NCBI GenBank assembly: GCA_963843285.1
Contig: CAWJJO010000020.1
Span: forward strand, 62,001 to 126,000
Reading direction: 5' to 3'
Length of the DNA stretch: 64,000 nucleotides
Origin: CAZDDB01 sp963843285
Lineage (GTDB): Bacteria; Acidobacteriota; HRBIN11; JAKEFK01
The position numbers and the translations under genes were made by a program. Below the pieces are notes generated by a model that saw only the letters and a list, made by a program, of their open reading frames with translations, was not told the DNA's origin and did no database searches. Positions 35,629 to 44,253 of this stretch are shown here, in pieces (position 1 is the stretch's first letter; each line of letters opens with the position of its first letter).

Positions 35629-37114
35629 AATCGATCTGGGCTTTTTGCAGACGGCCGCTGAAGTCCACATAGACCGTTTTCCATTCCGTAAAGAAATCGA
35701 TCACTGTGGGTCCGCCTTCCCGGTGACCATTTCCAGTTTGCTTGACTCCACCGAATGGCAGGTGCACTTCTGCGCCAATCGTGGGGGCATTGATGTACGT
35801 AATCCCAGCCTCCAGATCGCGCATCGCGCGAAAGGCATGATTGACGTTCCTGGTGTAGATGGAGCTGGATAAACCGTAATTTGTGCCGTTACAGATCCCA
35901 ATGGCTTCGTCCAACTCCCGGAAGCGAATCGCAACAACGACAGGACCAAAGATTTCTTCCTTCGCAATCCTCATTTGCGGATCGACTTCACCGAATATGG
36001 TAGGAGCGTAAAAATACCCTTGATCGTATCGTCCCCCGGTAAGCCGGTATCCGCCGCAGAGAAGCCGCGCGCCTTCATCCTTGCCAATTTGGACGTACTT
36101 TTCTACTTTGTACAGCTGCGATTCATTCACGCAGGGTCCCATCTCATTTTCAGGCTCCAGACCGTTGCCGATCTTTAACGATTCCGCCCTGGCAACAAAT
36201 TTCGCAAGGAAATCTTCATAAATCGATTCGTGCAAAATCAATCTGCTGGCTGCAGTGCAACGCTGACCTGTCGTACCAAACCCTCCCCACACTGCGCCGT
36301 CCACAGCAAGTTCGAGATCTGCATCGTCCATTACGATCATTGCATTCTTGCCGCCCATCTCGAGTGAAATCCGTTTCAAGGAAGGCGCAACGGACTGGTT
36401 GATGGCACGCCCTGTTTCTGTGCTTCCAGTAAACGACACCAGCGCAACACCTGGATGGCCGACCAGATGCGCCCCTGTAACCGCGCCGGTGCCTGTGACT
36501 AGATTCACCACGCCCGCAGGAATTCCCGCTTCCACAAGGATCTGCACAAAGTTATACGCGGACAACGGAGCATCCGGAGAGGGCTTCAGTACAACTGTAT
36601 TGCCGGTAACCAGCGCAGGAATGATCTTCCAGGACGGAATTGCCATCGGGAAATTCCACGGCGTAATCACGGCTGTCACACCCAGCGGCACACGCATCGA
36701 CATCATATATTTATCATGCAGCTCCGAAGGCGTTGTGTGGCCATGCAAGCGACGCCCTTCACCCGCAATGAAGTACGTCATGTCGATTGCTTCCTGCACG
36801 TCACCCCTTGTCTCTTTGAGCACTTTTCCCATTTCCCGGGTCATATCAGAAGCCAGAGATTCTTTTCGTTCGCTGAGAAGCCCGGCTGCACGGTAAAGAA
36901 TTTCCGCGCGTTTGGGCGCCGGCACAAGCCTCCATTGTTGATACGAACGGGCGGCCGCGTCCACAGCAGCCGACACATCTTCGATGGTGCTTTCCGGAAA
37001 TTCACCAATGATATCCAGACTGTCTGCGGGATTCACATCCGCAAAAAAGGCTCCTGTAGATGGTTCCGTCCATCTGCCATCGATTAGATTGGTGTATCGT
37101 CTCACTGTGATCAT
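35627..37114 (-). CDS. NAD(P)-dependent aldehyde dehydrogenase
   Basis: The 495-residue protein has the ALDH superfamily core: ITPWNFPMAIPSWKI, the catalytic Glu in LEMGGKN and nucleophile Cys in TGQRCTAASRL. The end part FGGVKQTGNGHREGGPTVIDFFTEWKTVYVDFSGRLQKAQID is like aminoadipate- or piperideine-carboxylate-type dehydrogenases. It oxidises an aldehyde to a carboxylate; the substrate is not decided. It may pair with the cyclodeaminase-family gene at 1983 in lysine or ornithine catabolism, which is only a guess. Confidence 0.92.
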   Translation of the reverse strand: MITVRRYTNLIDGRWTEPSTGAFFADVNPADSLDIIGEFPESTIEDVSAAVDAAARSYQQWRLVPAPKRAEILYRAAGLLSERKESLASDMTREMGKVLKETRGDVQEAIDMTYFIAGEGRRLHGHTTPSELHDKYMMSMRVPLGVTAVITPWNFPMAIPSWKIIPALVTGNTVVLKPSPDAPLSAYNFVQILVEAGIPAGVVNLVTGTGAVTGAHLVGHPGVALVSFTGSTETGRAINQSVAPSLKRISLEMGGKNAMIVMDDADLELAVDGAVWGGFGTTGQRCTAASRLILHESIYEDFLAKFVARAESLKIGNGLEPENEMGPCVNESQLYKVEKYVQIGKDEGARLLCGGYRLTGGRYDQGYFYAPTIFGEVDPQMRIAKEEIFGPVVVAIRFRELDEAIGICNGTNYGLSSSIYTRNVNHAFRAMRDLEAGITYINAPTIGAEVHLPFGGVKQTGNGHREGGPTVIDFFTEWKTVYVDFSGRLQKAQID

Positions 37115-37195
37115 TGCATTCAGCGAAGGGCCACCCCTGTCCGGCTCACCCCTTACAAGGGCGGAGAAAACACAATTCCGAATCCTCTGTACAGG

Positions 37196-37957
37196 TTACG
37201 CCGGTTCCAGGGAAGCGGAGGAGGCAGGCTTCTTCTCCTTCTGCGTATCGTCCCCGGCTTCTTTCGAGACCACAGGTCTCATATCAATGGAGCCGCGGAA
37301 CAGGGCCGATTCTGAAATCGACAAGCGAGGAGAACGAATGTTGCCCTCCAGCACGGCTGTGGACTCGAGCTCTACTTTATTAGATGCCGTAATATTTCCC
37401 ACGACCTTGCCCGAGACCTTAATGTTGTCCGCTCGCACGGACGCATACACTTTTCCGTGAAGGGCTACATGGACATCGCCGGTGGTTTCCATCGATCCTT
37501 CAACAAAACCATCGACTAGAATCGATTCGTTCGCCGTGAGATCACCTTTGATCATCACCGTAGATCCAATCAGGGTACGGCCGGTTTGTTGGGAATCGAG
37601 CCTCTGTGTCACAAGCACAGGTTTCTGCGGTACCGGCGCCGGCGGCGGTTCGGGTGCTGCTACGGGAGCGGGGGTGGCTACCGGAGCAGGAGGCTGAGCG
37701 GAAGCCGGCGAAACAGGAGATTCCGTCGGAACCGGAATCATTACGGTGGGCGCCGTATCCGCCGAAGCAATTCTGATAGTCTCATCAGGTCCGGGAGCCG
37801 GCGGACGCGGTAGCGGCGCTGGAGGCGCTGGAACTACCGGCGGTGCCGGAATCGCCCGAGCCGGTTGTTCCACCGGCGAAGGCGGAACTGGAGCAGGAGT
37901 AGGCGGAGGATACGTAGAAGGATTTTGTTCTTTCTTCTTCGGGTCAAAAAATTTCAT
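37196..37957 (-). CDS. bacA: Bactofilin with long Pro-rich N-terminal region
   Basis: The 253-residue protein has a Pro/Ala-rich disordered N-terminal half (repeats of PAPVPP, PAPVAAPEPPPAP). The bactofilin beta-helix core follows, about residues 120-230: TLIGSTVMIKGDLTANESILVDGFVEGSMETTGD, then KVYASVRADNIKVSGKVVGNITASNKVELEST. Bactofilins polymerise without nucleotide into cell-shape and polarity filaments. The long Pro-rich leader may be a partner-binding linker, and an MglA-type GTPase is 10 kb away. Confidence 0.92.
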   Translation of the reverse strand: MKFFDPKKKEQNPSTYPPPTPAPVPPSPVEQPARAIPAPPVVPAPPAPLPRPPAPGPDETIRIASADTAPTVMIPVPTESPVSPASAQPPAPVATPAPVAAPEPPPAPVPQKPVLVTQRLDSQQTGRTLIGSTVMIKGDLTANESILVDGFVEGSMETTGDVHVALHGKVYASVRADNIKVSGKVVGNITASNKVELESTAVLEGNIRSPRLSISESALFRGSIDMRPVVSKEAGDDTQKEKKPASSASLEPA

Positions 37958-38027
37958 ATTGATTCCTTCCCAGCAAAAATCTGACAGGGCCCGAAACGTG
38001 CATCCGGACCCGCGTTACAAAATAGAA

Positions 38028-38100
38028 AGCGGGCAACGGGGCTCGAACCCGCGACATCAAGCTTGGGAAGCTTGCACTCTACCAACTGAGTTATGCCCGC
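38028..38100 (-). tRNA. tRNA-Gly (CCC anticodon)
   Basis: The 73-nt cloverleaf has a 7-bp acceptor stem GCGGGCA/TGCCCGC and an anticodon loop TTCCCAA closed by CAAGC/GCTTG. This gives anticodon CCC, which reads GGG. The CCA end is not encoded. It lies between bactofilin and the DUF885 gene. Confidence 0.93.
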
Positions 38101-38223
38101 ACATTATTTATGTTATCACAAATTGAAAGCGCAAATTCACCTGGAATCCCGTATAATACCAACTTTGCCGGTCTGAAAAGTAATAAAACGCAAACTAATG
38201 ATTCGACCAAAACGAGGTATCTT

Positions 38224-39984
38224 ATGCGCATCTTTTTCCTGCTTTTTTTGATTCTTTGTTGCTTTGTACCTGCTGCGTGGACCGCAGAAGATAAAACCGA
38301 AGCGCAGAAACTGAACGCGTTCTTTGGGGAAGAATGGGAACGAGGCCTGAAAGAAAATCCTATTTTCGCGACTCTGATCGGCGACCTGAGATACAACGAT
38401 CAGTTGGGCGAGTTTTCGCTCGCCAGTATCCAGCGCAACCAGCAGCATGATCTGGAAGTACTCAAGAAACTCGAATCCATCGATCGTTCGAAGCTGTCCG
38501 ATTCGGACAAGCTCAACTACGATCTATATCTCGCAGATACAAAGTTGAATACCCAGGGGCATAAGTTTCCCGGTTACCTCATGCCGATCAATCAACTGAG
38601 CGGAATCCAGCAGAACGCCCCGGATATGGTACGAGAGTTGCCTTTTCAGAACACGAAACAATACGATGATTACCTCAGCCGGCTGAACCAGTTTTCGAAA
38701 GCGATCGACGATACGATAGACCTGATGAAAGCCGGACTCGCGCAAAAAATTACTCCTCCACAAATTACCTTGCGCGATGTAGGTGAACAAATTAAAGCCC
38801 AAATCAAGCAGAATCCGGAAGAAAGCGCCTTTTATCAGCCTTTCAAACAGTTTCCTGAAACCGTCGCCGCAGTAGACCAAGAGCGTCTGCGAAAGGCAGG
38901 ACGCGAGGCGGTACAACAAAAGGTAGTCTCGGCGTACCAGAAGCTTTCCGATTTCTGGGAAAAAGAGTACTACCCCAACAGCCGCGAAACGGTTGGAATT
39001 TCCTCTCTTCCAAACGGTCAGGAATGGTATTCATATCTAGCGCGCGCTCATACTACAACGAGCCTGACACCGAAGGAGATTCATGAAATCGGTTTGAGTG
39101 AGGTAAAACGCATCCGCGCGGAGATGGACAAAGTGATTCAAGAAAGCGGATTCAAGGGTAGTTTTGAAGATTTTCTCAAGTTCTTGCGTACCGATCCGCA
39201 GTTCTTCTACACAAAGCCCGAAGATCTCCTGACGGGCTATCGTGACATCTGCAAACGGATCGATGCCGAATTACCAAAGCTGTTCGGAAAGCTTCCCAGA
39301 CTTACGTACGGTGTTCGTGAAGTTCCCGCTTCTTCAGCGCCTTCGCAAACGACCGCGTATTACAATCCTGGTTCCCTGGCAGCAGGTCGTCCCGGATGGT
39401 ATCTCGCCAACACATACAAGCTGGAAACTCGCCCAAAGTGGGAAATGGAAGCTCTCTCCATGCATGAATCGGTTCCCGGACATCACCTACAGATTTCGCT
39501 GGCCGAAGAATTGGAAAATGTTCCGAAATTCCGGAACTTCTCGGGTTACACGGCGTTTGTTGAGGGATGGGGCCTGTACAGTGAGAGTCTCGGAACCGAA
39601 ATGGGATTTTACAAAGATCCATACTCCCATTTTGGCCAGTTGACCTATGAAATGTGGAGAGCTGTCCGTCTGGTTGTAGATACGGGAATCCATTCCATGG
39701 GCTGGCAACGCCAGCAGGCGATCGATTACTTTAAGGCGAATGCTGCAAAGCAGGAACACGATATCACCGTGGAAGTGGACCGCTACATTGTGAATCCGGG
39801 TCAGGCGCTTGCATACAAAATCGGGGAATTGAAGATCAAGGAACTCCGCAAATACGCGAATGACCGGCTCGGCGACAAGTTTGATATTCGCGAATTCCAC
39901 GATCACGTTCTAAGCAACGGCGCAGTGCCTCTTTCGATCCTGGAACAACAGATTAACGATTACGTAGCCACAAAAAAGCAGTAA
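38224..39984 (+). CDS. Secreted DUF885 family metallopeptidase-like protein
   Basis: The 586-residue protein has a signal peptide (MRIFFLLFLILCCFVPAAWTAE) and then the DUF885 domain. The key motif MHESVPGHHLQISLAEE near residue 420 is the HES-x-PGHH signature, which resembles zinc peptidase sites. Later YTAFVEGWGLYSESLG and YIVNPGQALAYKIGELKI are typical. The exact activity of the family is unsettled. The start at 38224 is chosen because the hydrophobic signal begins there; upstream in-frame sequence lacks signal character. Confidence 0.9.
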   Translation: MRIFFLLFLILCCFVPAAWTAEDKTEAQKLNAFFGEEWERGLKENPIFATLIGDLRYNDQLGEFSLASIQRNQQHDLEVLKKLESIDRSKLSDSDKLNYDLYLADTKLNTQGHKFPGYLMPINQLSGIQQNAPDMVRELPFQNTKQYDDYLSRLNQFSKAIDDTIDLMKAGLAQKITPPQITLRDVGEQIKAQIKQNPEESAFYQPFKQFPETVAAVDQERLRKAGREAVQQKVVSAYQKLSDFWEKEYYPNSRETVGISSLPNGQEWYSYLARAHTTTSLTPKEIHEIGLSEVKRIRAEMDKVIQESGFKGSFEDFLKFLRTDPQFFYTKPEDLLTGYRDICKRIDAELPKLFGKLPRLTYGVREVPASSAPSQTTAYYNPGSLAAGRPGWYLANTYKLETRPKWEMEALSMHESVPGHHLQISLAEELENVPKFRNFSGYTAFVEGWGLYSESLGTEMGFYKDPYSHFGQLTYEMWRAVRLVVDTGIHSMGWQRQQAIDYFKANAAKQEHDITVEVDRYIVNPGQALAYKIGELKIKELRKYANDRLGDKFDIREFHDHVLSNGAVPLSILEQQINDYVATKKQ

Positions 39985-40024
39985 CCAAACCCTTTGTGTT
40001 CTTTGTGCCTTTGTGGTGAATCCT
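39983..40024. repeat. CACAAAGG-type repeat, single arm
   Basis: CCTTTGTGTTCTTTGTGCCT followed by TTGTGGTGAATCC is one arm of the family, beginning at the DUF885 stop codon and ending at the PAP2 gene stop. The partner arm is not seen. Confidence 0.65.
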
Positions 40025-41039
40025 AAAGTCCTACGATTGCAGCTATTCTGCTCCTCCACTGTTCCCACATTCGCTCACAGGCGGGAGAATAGCGGTACGC
40101 AAGGATCGCCAGCGGCCATCCGGCAAACAAATCTACGATGTAGTGGTGTCGAAGATAGATGGTTGCCACAAGCAGTCCCAATCCAAGAGGGAGAAGAAAC
40201 CAGAAAACCGGCCGCACGAATTTGTATGAATAGATTAGAGTCAACAGAGTAATTGCGGCATGCAGCGAAGGAAAAGCCGCGCGTGACGAAGACTCGGAAA
40301 TAGAGACCATGGCCCGCTGAGCCCGCGTCAACAATCCCCCTTCCAGAGAATGTGTGTATTGATCTGCAATCCAGAGCCGCGGTGGGACCGCCGGAAACAG
40401 AATGTAAAGCACGTATCCGACATAGAAGCATAGGACGATCCCCAGGAGGGTTGCTCTGGCTTCCAGATCTTTTTTCTGTGAGTACAGCACTACGGGGATC
40501 AGAACAGTCAACGGCAAGTAACTCGCATAACAGAAAGAAAACAGTTCAGTCAGCCACGGTCGATAAAACTGCTGTGCCCAGAGCGTTGGTTCCTGACCGA
40601 ATAGCCATATGTCTGCCTTCAAGAACCAGTCTTGCACATCATGCGGATTCACAAAATGGATTGTGTCATGCATGTTAGTGTAAATCGCCAGACAAATTAC
40701 AAACGGAAGAGCGTTTCGCGCAATTGAATGCAGCCGGGAACGGCTGGATCTGTGAGCAAGATATGGAATGAGAGGAAGGATAAGTGAGACAATCGCGATT
40801 CGCAACACTCCACCTTCAATTTTCCTTCCGAAGCCGAAACCCTGCAGCCAAAGGTAGAAATTTGCGCGAAATGTGATTGCAATGCATGGGATAAAAAACA
40901 AATATGCGATGAATTCTTCAATACGAAACCTCGCCACTTTTTGGAGCACAAAACTCCGCTTCCAGTCAAACAATGCGGGTTTCTCTGCTGCCCTGGTCTC
41001 CACATTCTTCGCATGCATAGAATTTCGATACGATATCAT
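40023..41039 (-). CDS. PAP2-family membrane phosphatase or inositolphosphotransferase
   Basis: About 338 residues with six or so transmembrane helices. The PAP2 catalytic pieces are present near the C-terminus: RAAFPSLHAA (phosphatase motif 2 with its His) and RHHYIVDLFAGWP (motif 3 with catalytic His and Asp). Motif 1, usually a Lys/Arg-rich stretch, is less clear. Related enzymes remodel inositol or lipid phosphates in the membrane. Two further ATGs lie downstream within 21 nt, so the exact start is uncertain. The upstream region carries a repeat. Confidence 0.82.
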   Translation of the reverse strand: MISYRNSMHAKNVETRAAEKPALFDWKRSFVLQKVARFRIEEFIAYLFFIPCIAITFRANFYLWLQGFGFGRKIEGGVLRIAIVSLILPLIPYLAHRSSRSRLHSIARNALPFVICLAIYTNMHDTIHFVNPHDVQDWFLKADIWLFGQEPTLWAQQFYRPWLTELFSFCYASYLPLTVLIPVVLYSQKKDLEARATLLGIVLCFYVGYVLYILFPAVPPRLWIADQYTHSLEGGLLTRAQRAMVSISESSSRAAFPSLHAAITLLTLIYSYKFVRPVFWFLLPLGLGLLVATIYLRHHYIVDLFAGWPLAILAYRYSPACERMWEQWRSRIAAIVGL

Positions 41040-41078
41040 AACTACGGCGGGCACGAAGGCCGAGGCTGTTGAAAATCT

Positions 41079-41154
41079 GTAGGAGCGACCCTTGTGATCG
41101 CCCGCTCAGAATTTGTGTCTCGTCGTAGTGGGCGGGGACAAGCCCCGCTCCTAC
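41079..41154. repeat. Inverted repeat with GTAGGAGCG / CGCTCCTAC ends
   Basis: GTAGGAGCG (41079-41087) faces CGCTCCTAC (41146-41154), around GGCGGGGACAAGCCCCGC. It is a different GC-rich intergenic repeat, akin to REP elements. A separate half-copy of the GGCGGGCAC family lies at 41045-41066. Confidence 0.65.
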
Positions 41155-41172
41155 CATGTCACATGATATGTT

Positions 41173-41928
41173 TCACTTTTGCACAGCACGGGCGACGGTC
41201 AAACCATAAACCTTGCGCGCGCCGGCGCTCCGCAGAATGCGCGCACACTCTTCCAGAGTAGCCCCGGTTGTTACCACATCATCAATCAGCAACACCGATT
41301 TCGGCACTGAAACTCTTTCCTCCAATCGAAACGTGCCGGCCAGATTGGCCCTGCGGGCTGTTCCTGAAAGCAAGCTCTGCGGCGGTGTCGGTTTGATTTT
41401 ACGCAGCGGTTGCCAGAGCGGCAATCCCGTGAGCCGGCTTACTTCGCGGGACAGGATCTCAGCCTGATTAAAAGTGCGTTCCCATTCGCGCATTTTGTGC
41501 AGCGGTACCGGCACAATCGCATCGACAGGAGCGGTCCATTCTGAACAAAAAAACAGAAAGAGCTGTTCTGCAAAGAATCGGAGTGGGCGCGCTTTTCGCC
41601 TGTACTTCGCATCACGAATCATTTGTTGTACGAGGCCTTCGTAGTAGAAGATGGATCTGATCCGCGTTACCGGTGACCGGCGGTTCCGGCAATCGGGGCA
41701 GATCCGCACGCGCCAGTGTTCTGGAAAGGGATCTCCGCAACGAAGGCAAAGCGGATTTACGATCCGTTTCAGAGCTCGTACACATGTCTCGCACACCGGA
41801 ACGGGATAGGGCAACTGCTGGTCACAACCTGGACAACACCAGGGAAAGAACAAGGAAAGAACAGAGTTTCGGCAGAACTGCCACAAGAATGATGGATCTT
41901 CAGACAGGATAGGCGGTAGATTTCTCAT
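41173..41928 (-). CDS. comF: ComF family double-zinc-ribbon phosphoribosyltransferase-like protein
   Basis: The 251-residue protein has the ComF layout. The N-terminal zinc ribbons are CPGCDQQLPYPVPVCETC and CLRCGDPFPEHWRVRICPDC. A PRTase domain follows, with VDAIVPVPLHKMREWERTFNQAEIL and the phosphate-binding motif VLLIDDVVTTGATLEECARIL. In transformable bacteria ComF takes part in DNA uptake processing. Outside that context it is a conserved PRTase of unknown substrate. No other competence genes are in view. It overlaps the TPR gene by 29 nt and is on the same strand. Confidence 0.92.
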   Translation of the reverse strand: MRNLPPILSEDPSFLWQFCRNSVLSLFFPWCCPGCDQQLPYPVPVCETCVRALKRIVNPLCLRCGDPFPEHWRVRICPDCRNRRSPVTRIRSIFYYEGLVQQMIRDAKYRRKARPLRFFAEQLFLFFCSEWTAPVDAIVPVPLHKMREWERTFNQAEILSREVSRLTGLPLWQPLRKIKPTPPQSLLSGTARRANLAGTFRLEERVSVPKSVLLIDDVVTTGATLEECARILRSAGARKVYGLTVARAVQK

Positions 41929-43237
41929 TCATCGATTCCATCCGTACCGCCTGATTTTGGTGAATGTTGATGCCATTCCAGGAAAGGCACTCTAGACACA
42001 AGCTCCGGTATTCCGGATACATAGTATGACAAGTATAGCACTGCCAGGTGAATCCCGAGATCAAGTCGCCGGCGCCGACGACTTTTTGCAGGAGATCTGC
42101 CGCCCGCTCCGGCTGTCCGGTCCTCCGGTACAGCGAAGCAAGCCTGGTTGCCGGCAGGTGCCAGTCCGGCGCAGCCTGCAGAATATGTCCAAACACATGG
42201 ATCGCTTCAGGGACCATTTCCATTCGCAGGAACAGATCAGCAAGACAAAATTCCAGGAAGAGGTCGTGCGGATTCGCGGCCGCAACGCTCCGCAAAAACT
42301 CGATCGCTTTTTCGGGTTTTCCCTGCCGTAAAAGATGTTCTCCGATGCGTTGCAACAAGACCGGAGCCCTGGTTTGCTCAAATCCTCGTTCCCAAACACG
42401 CAGTGCCGCGGATGGGTTCTGCATCTTGTCCAAAATCTCCCCGGAGAGGAGATGCGCGGGGACAAAGCCATTCTGCATTCGCAGCACATACTTTAGCAAC
42501 GCCTGAGCCGTCCTGTATGCGCCGTTACGAAATTCGGCGTGAGCAAGCTCAAACCGGATTCCGACACCATTCATTTCTTCTTCGGAATCGGACAATCGCT
42601 TGGGGAGATGATGTTCTACATATTCCTGCCAGTGCAGCGCATCTTCCCACTTCTGATCCGATACGGCCAGCATTCTCAAACGAAGGAGTGCCTCCAACGA
42701 ATGAGGCGCCAGTTGAAGAACCTCCTGATAGAAATCTTGCGCGCGCGCAGTCAATCCCTGCGAGTCATAGAACCTTGCCAGAGCAAACAATACGACCGGT
42801 TGCTGTGGATCAGCTTTAAAGGCTTCGCGGTATAGCTTCTCCGCTCCGGACCAGTCTCCGCGTTGAGCAGCCATATCCCCGGCGATCCTCCTTGCTTGCC
42901 AGGATTGTGCATCGGAACCGGAAATACCCGCCAGCAAAGATTTTGCTTTCTCGTGTTCGCCCAGTTGCATGGCTGCCTCTATTTGATGGAACGGGCAATG
43001 AGGGCCTTTAGAAGACACAGAAGTCTCGCTGCGTCGCGAACCCTCGGGAAGTGTGGAAAACAAGAAAAACATGAGCAGAGCGCCAAGCGTTCCGGAAGCA
43101 AGAATCACATAGATTAGCTTGGAATCAACCTGAAATCCGTGAAGATTGAAAAGACGAACTTCCATTCTTAGGGATGCTATGAAGAGAAAGGACAAAGAAA
43201 GTAGAACCAGTACACCGGCAAGTGTTCTGCTTCTCAT
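41900..43237 (-). CDS. LapB-like membrane TPR protein with C-terminal rubredoxin-type zinc ribbon
   Basis: The 445-residue protein has two N-terminal membrane helices (about residues 6-24 and 45-61), at least nine TPR-like units, and a terminal ribbon CYTCHTMYPEYRSLCLEC. This matches LapB/YciM architecture. In E. coli LapB controls LpxC levels and coordinates LPS assembly. Whether it does so here is not shown by the sequence. Two membrane helices are more than the single LapB anchor. Confidence 0.82.
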   Translation of the reverse strand: MRSRTLAGVLVLLSLSFLFIASLRMEVRLFNLHGFQVDSKLIYVILASGTLGALLMFFLFSTLPEGSRRSETSVSSKGPHCPFHQIEAAMQLGEHEKAKSLLAGISGSDAQSWQARRIAGDMAAQRGDWSGAEKLYREAFKADPQQPVVLFALARFYDSQGLTARAQDFYQEVLQLAPHSLEALLRLRMLAVSDQKWEDALHWQEYVEHHLPKRLSDSEEEMNGVGIRFELAHAEFRNGAYRTAQALLKYVLRMQNGFVPAHLLSGEILDKMQNPSAALRVWERGFEQTRAPVLLQRIGEHLLRQGKPEKAIEFLRSVAAANPHDLFLEFCLADLFLRMEMVPEAIHVFGHILQAAPDWHLPATRLASLYRRTGQPERAADLLQKVVGAGDLISGFTWQCYTCHTMYPEYRSLCLECLSWNGINIHQNQAVRMESMNEKSTAYPV

Positions 43238-43249
43238 TCACCTCTAAAT

Positions 43250-43609
43250 TTAATCCAGAAGACCCTGCTCCTGCAACTCCTGGCAATTCAGACAGTATTT
43301 TGCCCAGGGGATCGCTTCAAGACGTGTTTGTTTGATATCAGTTGAGCACGAGCTGCAGACCCCAAAATCCCTTTCTTCGATCCTCCCCAGTGCTTCGTCA
43401 ATCAACCCCAACAAATCCCTCTCTGCATCGGTGAGACTAAAGAGAAACTCTTTGTTGTACGCGTTGGTTGCTTTGTCTGCGATATCCTGTGTGCCATCAT
43501 CAACGGTGGATTCTCTCCGGTAGTTCACGTTCTTCTGGAACTCGTCGACAATGTCCTTGCGCTTTTCCATCAGCCTCTTGCGGTACCTTTCCAACTGTCG
43601 TTTATCCAT
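43250..43609 (-). CDS. DksA/TraR family zinc-finger protein
   Basis: The 119-residue protein has the DksA helical hairpin, with a start KRQLERYRKRLMEKRKDIVDEF, then the C4 zinc finger CSSC (near residue 85) and CLNC (near residue 108). DksA-type proteins bind the RNA polymerase secondary channel. It is shorter than E. coli DksA, so it may be a general DksA-like factor. It lies next to the LapB-like gene, 12 nt away, on the same strand. Confidence 0.88.
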   Translation of the reverse strand: MDKRQLERYRKRLMEKRKDIVDEFQKNVNYRRESTVDDGTQDIADKATNAYNKEFLFSLTDAERDLLGLIDEALGRIEERDFGVCSSCSTDIKQTRLEAIPWAKYCLNCQELQEQGLLD

Positions 43610-43694
43610 CCCTAAAAATCTCCAAAAAATTAAGATTTAAGATAATAGCAGAATTACCGGAAAAGACAACCGAAAGTATGCCTATTGTGCTTTG

Positions 43695-43797
43695 GGGTCG
43701 CGGGCGTCCTATTATGTTATGGAGGCGGCGGGCGTCCCTGCCCGCCGGAAAGTGAATGCAACAAGGATTGCGGGCACGGAGGCCCGCGGACTACAAC
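43695..43797. repeat. GC-rich dispersed inverted repeat, copy 7
   Basis: Three arms are visible: GTCGCGGGCGTCC, GGCGGCGGGCGTCCCTGCCC with its partner, and TTGCGGGCACGGAGGCCCGC. It may be two tandem copies. It lies between dksA-like and rlmH. Confidence 0.75.
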
Positions 43798-43809
43798 CTG
43801 AAATAGCCC

Positions 43810-44253
43810 CTACTTGTGGTATGGGATGTTTTTCAAGATGGTCAGGGCCCGGTAGATTTGTTCCAGCAGCACAACACGGGTCAGCTCATGTGGAAGAGTC
43901 ATTTTCCCGAAGCTGAGTTTCACAGCGTTTTCCGGAGCCAGGGTTCCTTGCGGACCACCAATGATAAAATCAATATCGGATGATGTTCTTTCCAGCCAGC
44001 GCGCGAATTCCTCGGAGGAAAACTGCTTACCCGCGGAATCCAAGAAAACACAAATCGGCGCTTTGCATTGAGCAGTAAGTGATGCCGACTCTTTGCGGAC
44101 GCGCGCCAGTTTTTGTTTGTCCGTCCTTGACTCTTCGCGAGTTTCGACGATCTCAAACCGGATGAGCCGGCGAATTCGGGAGGCGTAGTCATCAATCGCA
44201 ACTCTGTAGTGCGGCGCCTTTGTTTTGCCGGGCCAGAGAACACGCAATCTCAT
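43810..44253 (-). CDS. rlmH: 23S rRNA (pseudouridine1915-N3)-methyltransferase RlmH
   Basis: The 147-residue SPOUT methyltransferase methylates the pseudouridine in helix 69 of 23S rRNA. It has the family motifs LDSAGKQFSSEEFARWLE, DIDFIIGGPQG and LSFGKMTLPHELTRVVLLEQIYRALTI, ending in HK as usual. The start overlaps the sigma54-type regulator stop by 4 nt (ATGA), and the cluster with rsfS and nadD is a widespread arrangement. Confidence 0.96.
   Translation of the reverse strand: MRLRVLWPGKTKAPHYRVAIDDYASRIRRLIRFEIVETREESRTDKQKLARVRKESASLTAQCKAPICVFLDSAGKQFSSEEFARWLERTSSDIDFIIGGPQGTLAPENAVKLSFGKMTLPHELTRVVLLEQIYRALTILKNIPYHK

Noticed and set aside
35532..40024. CRISPR-like impression from recurring CACAAAG units
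   Set aside because: The units are scattered, inverted and unequally spaced, without spacers or cas genes.
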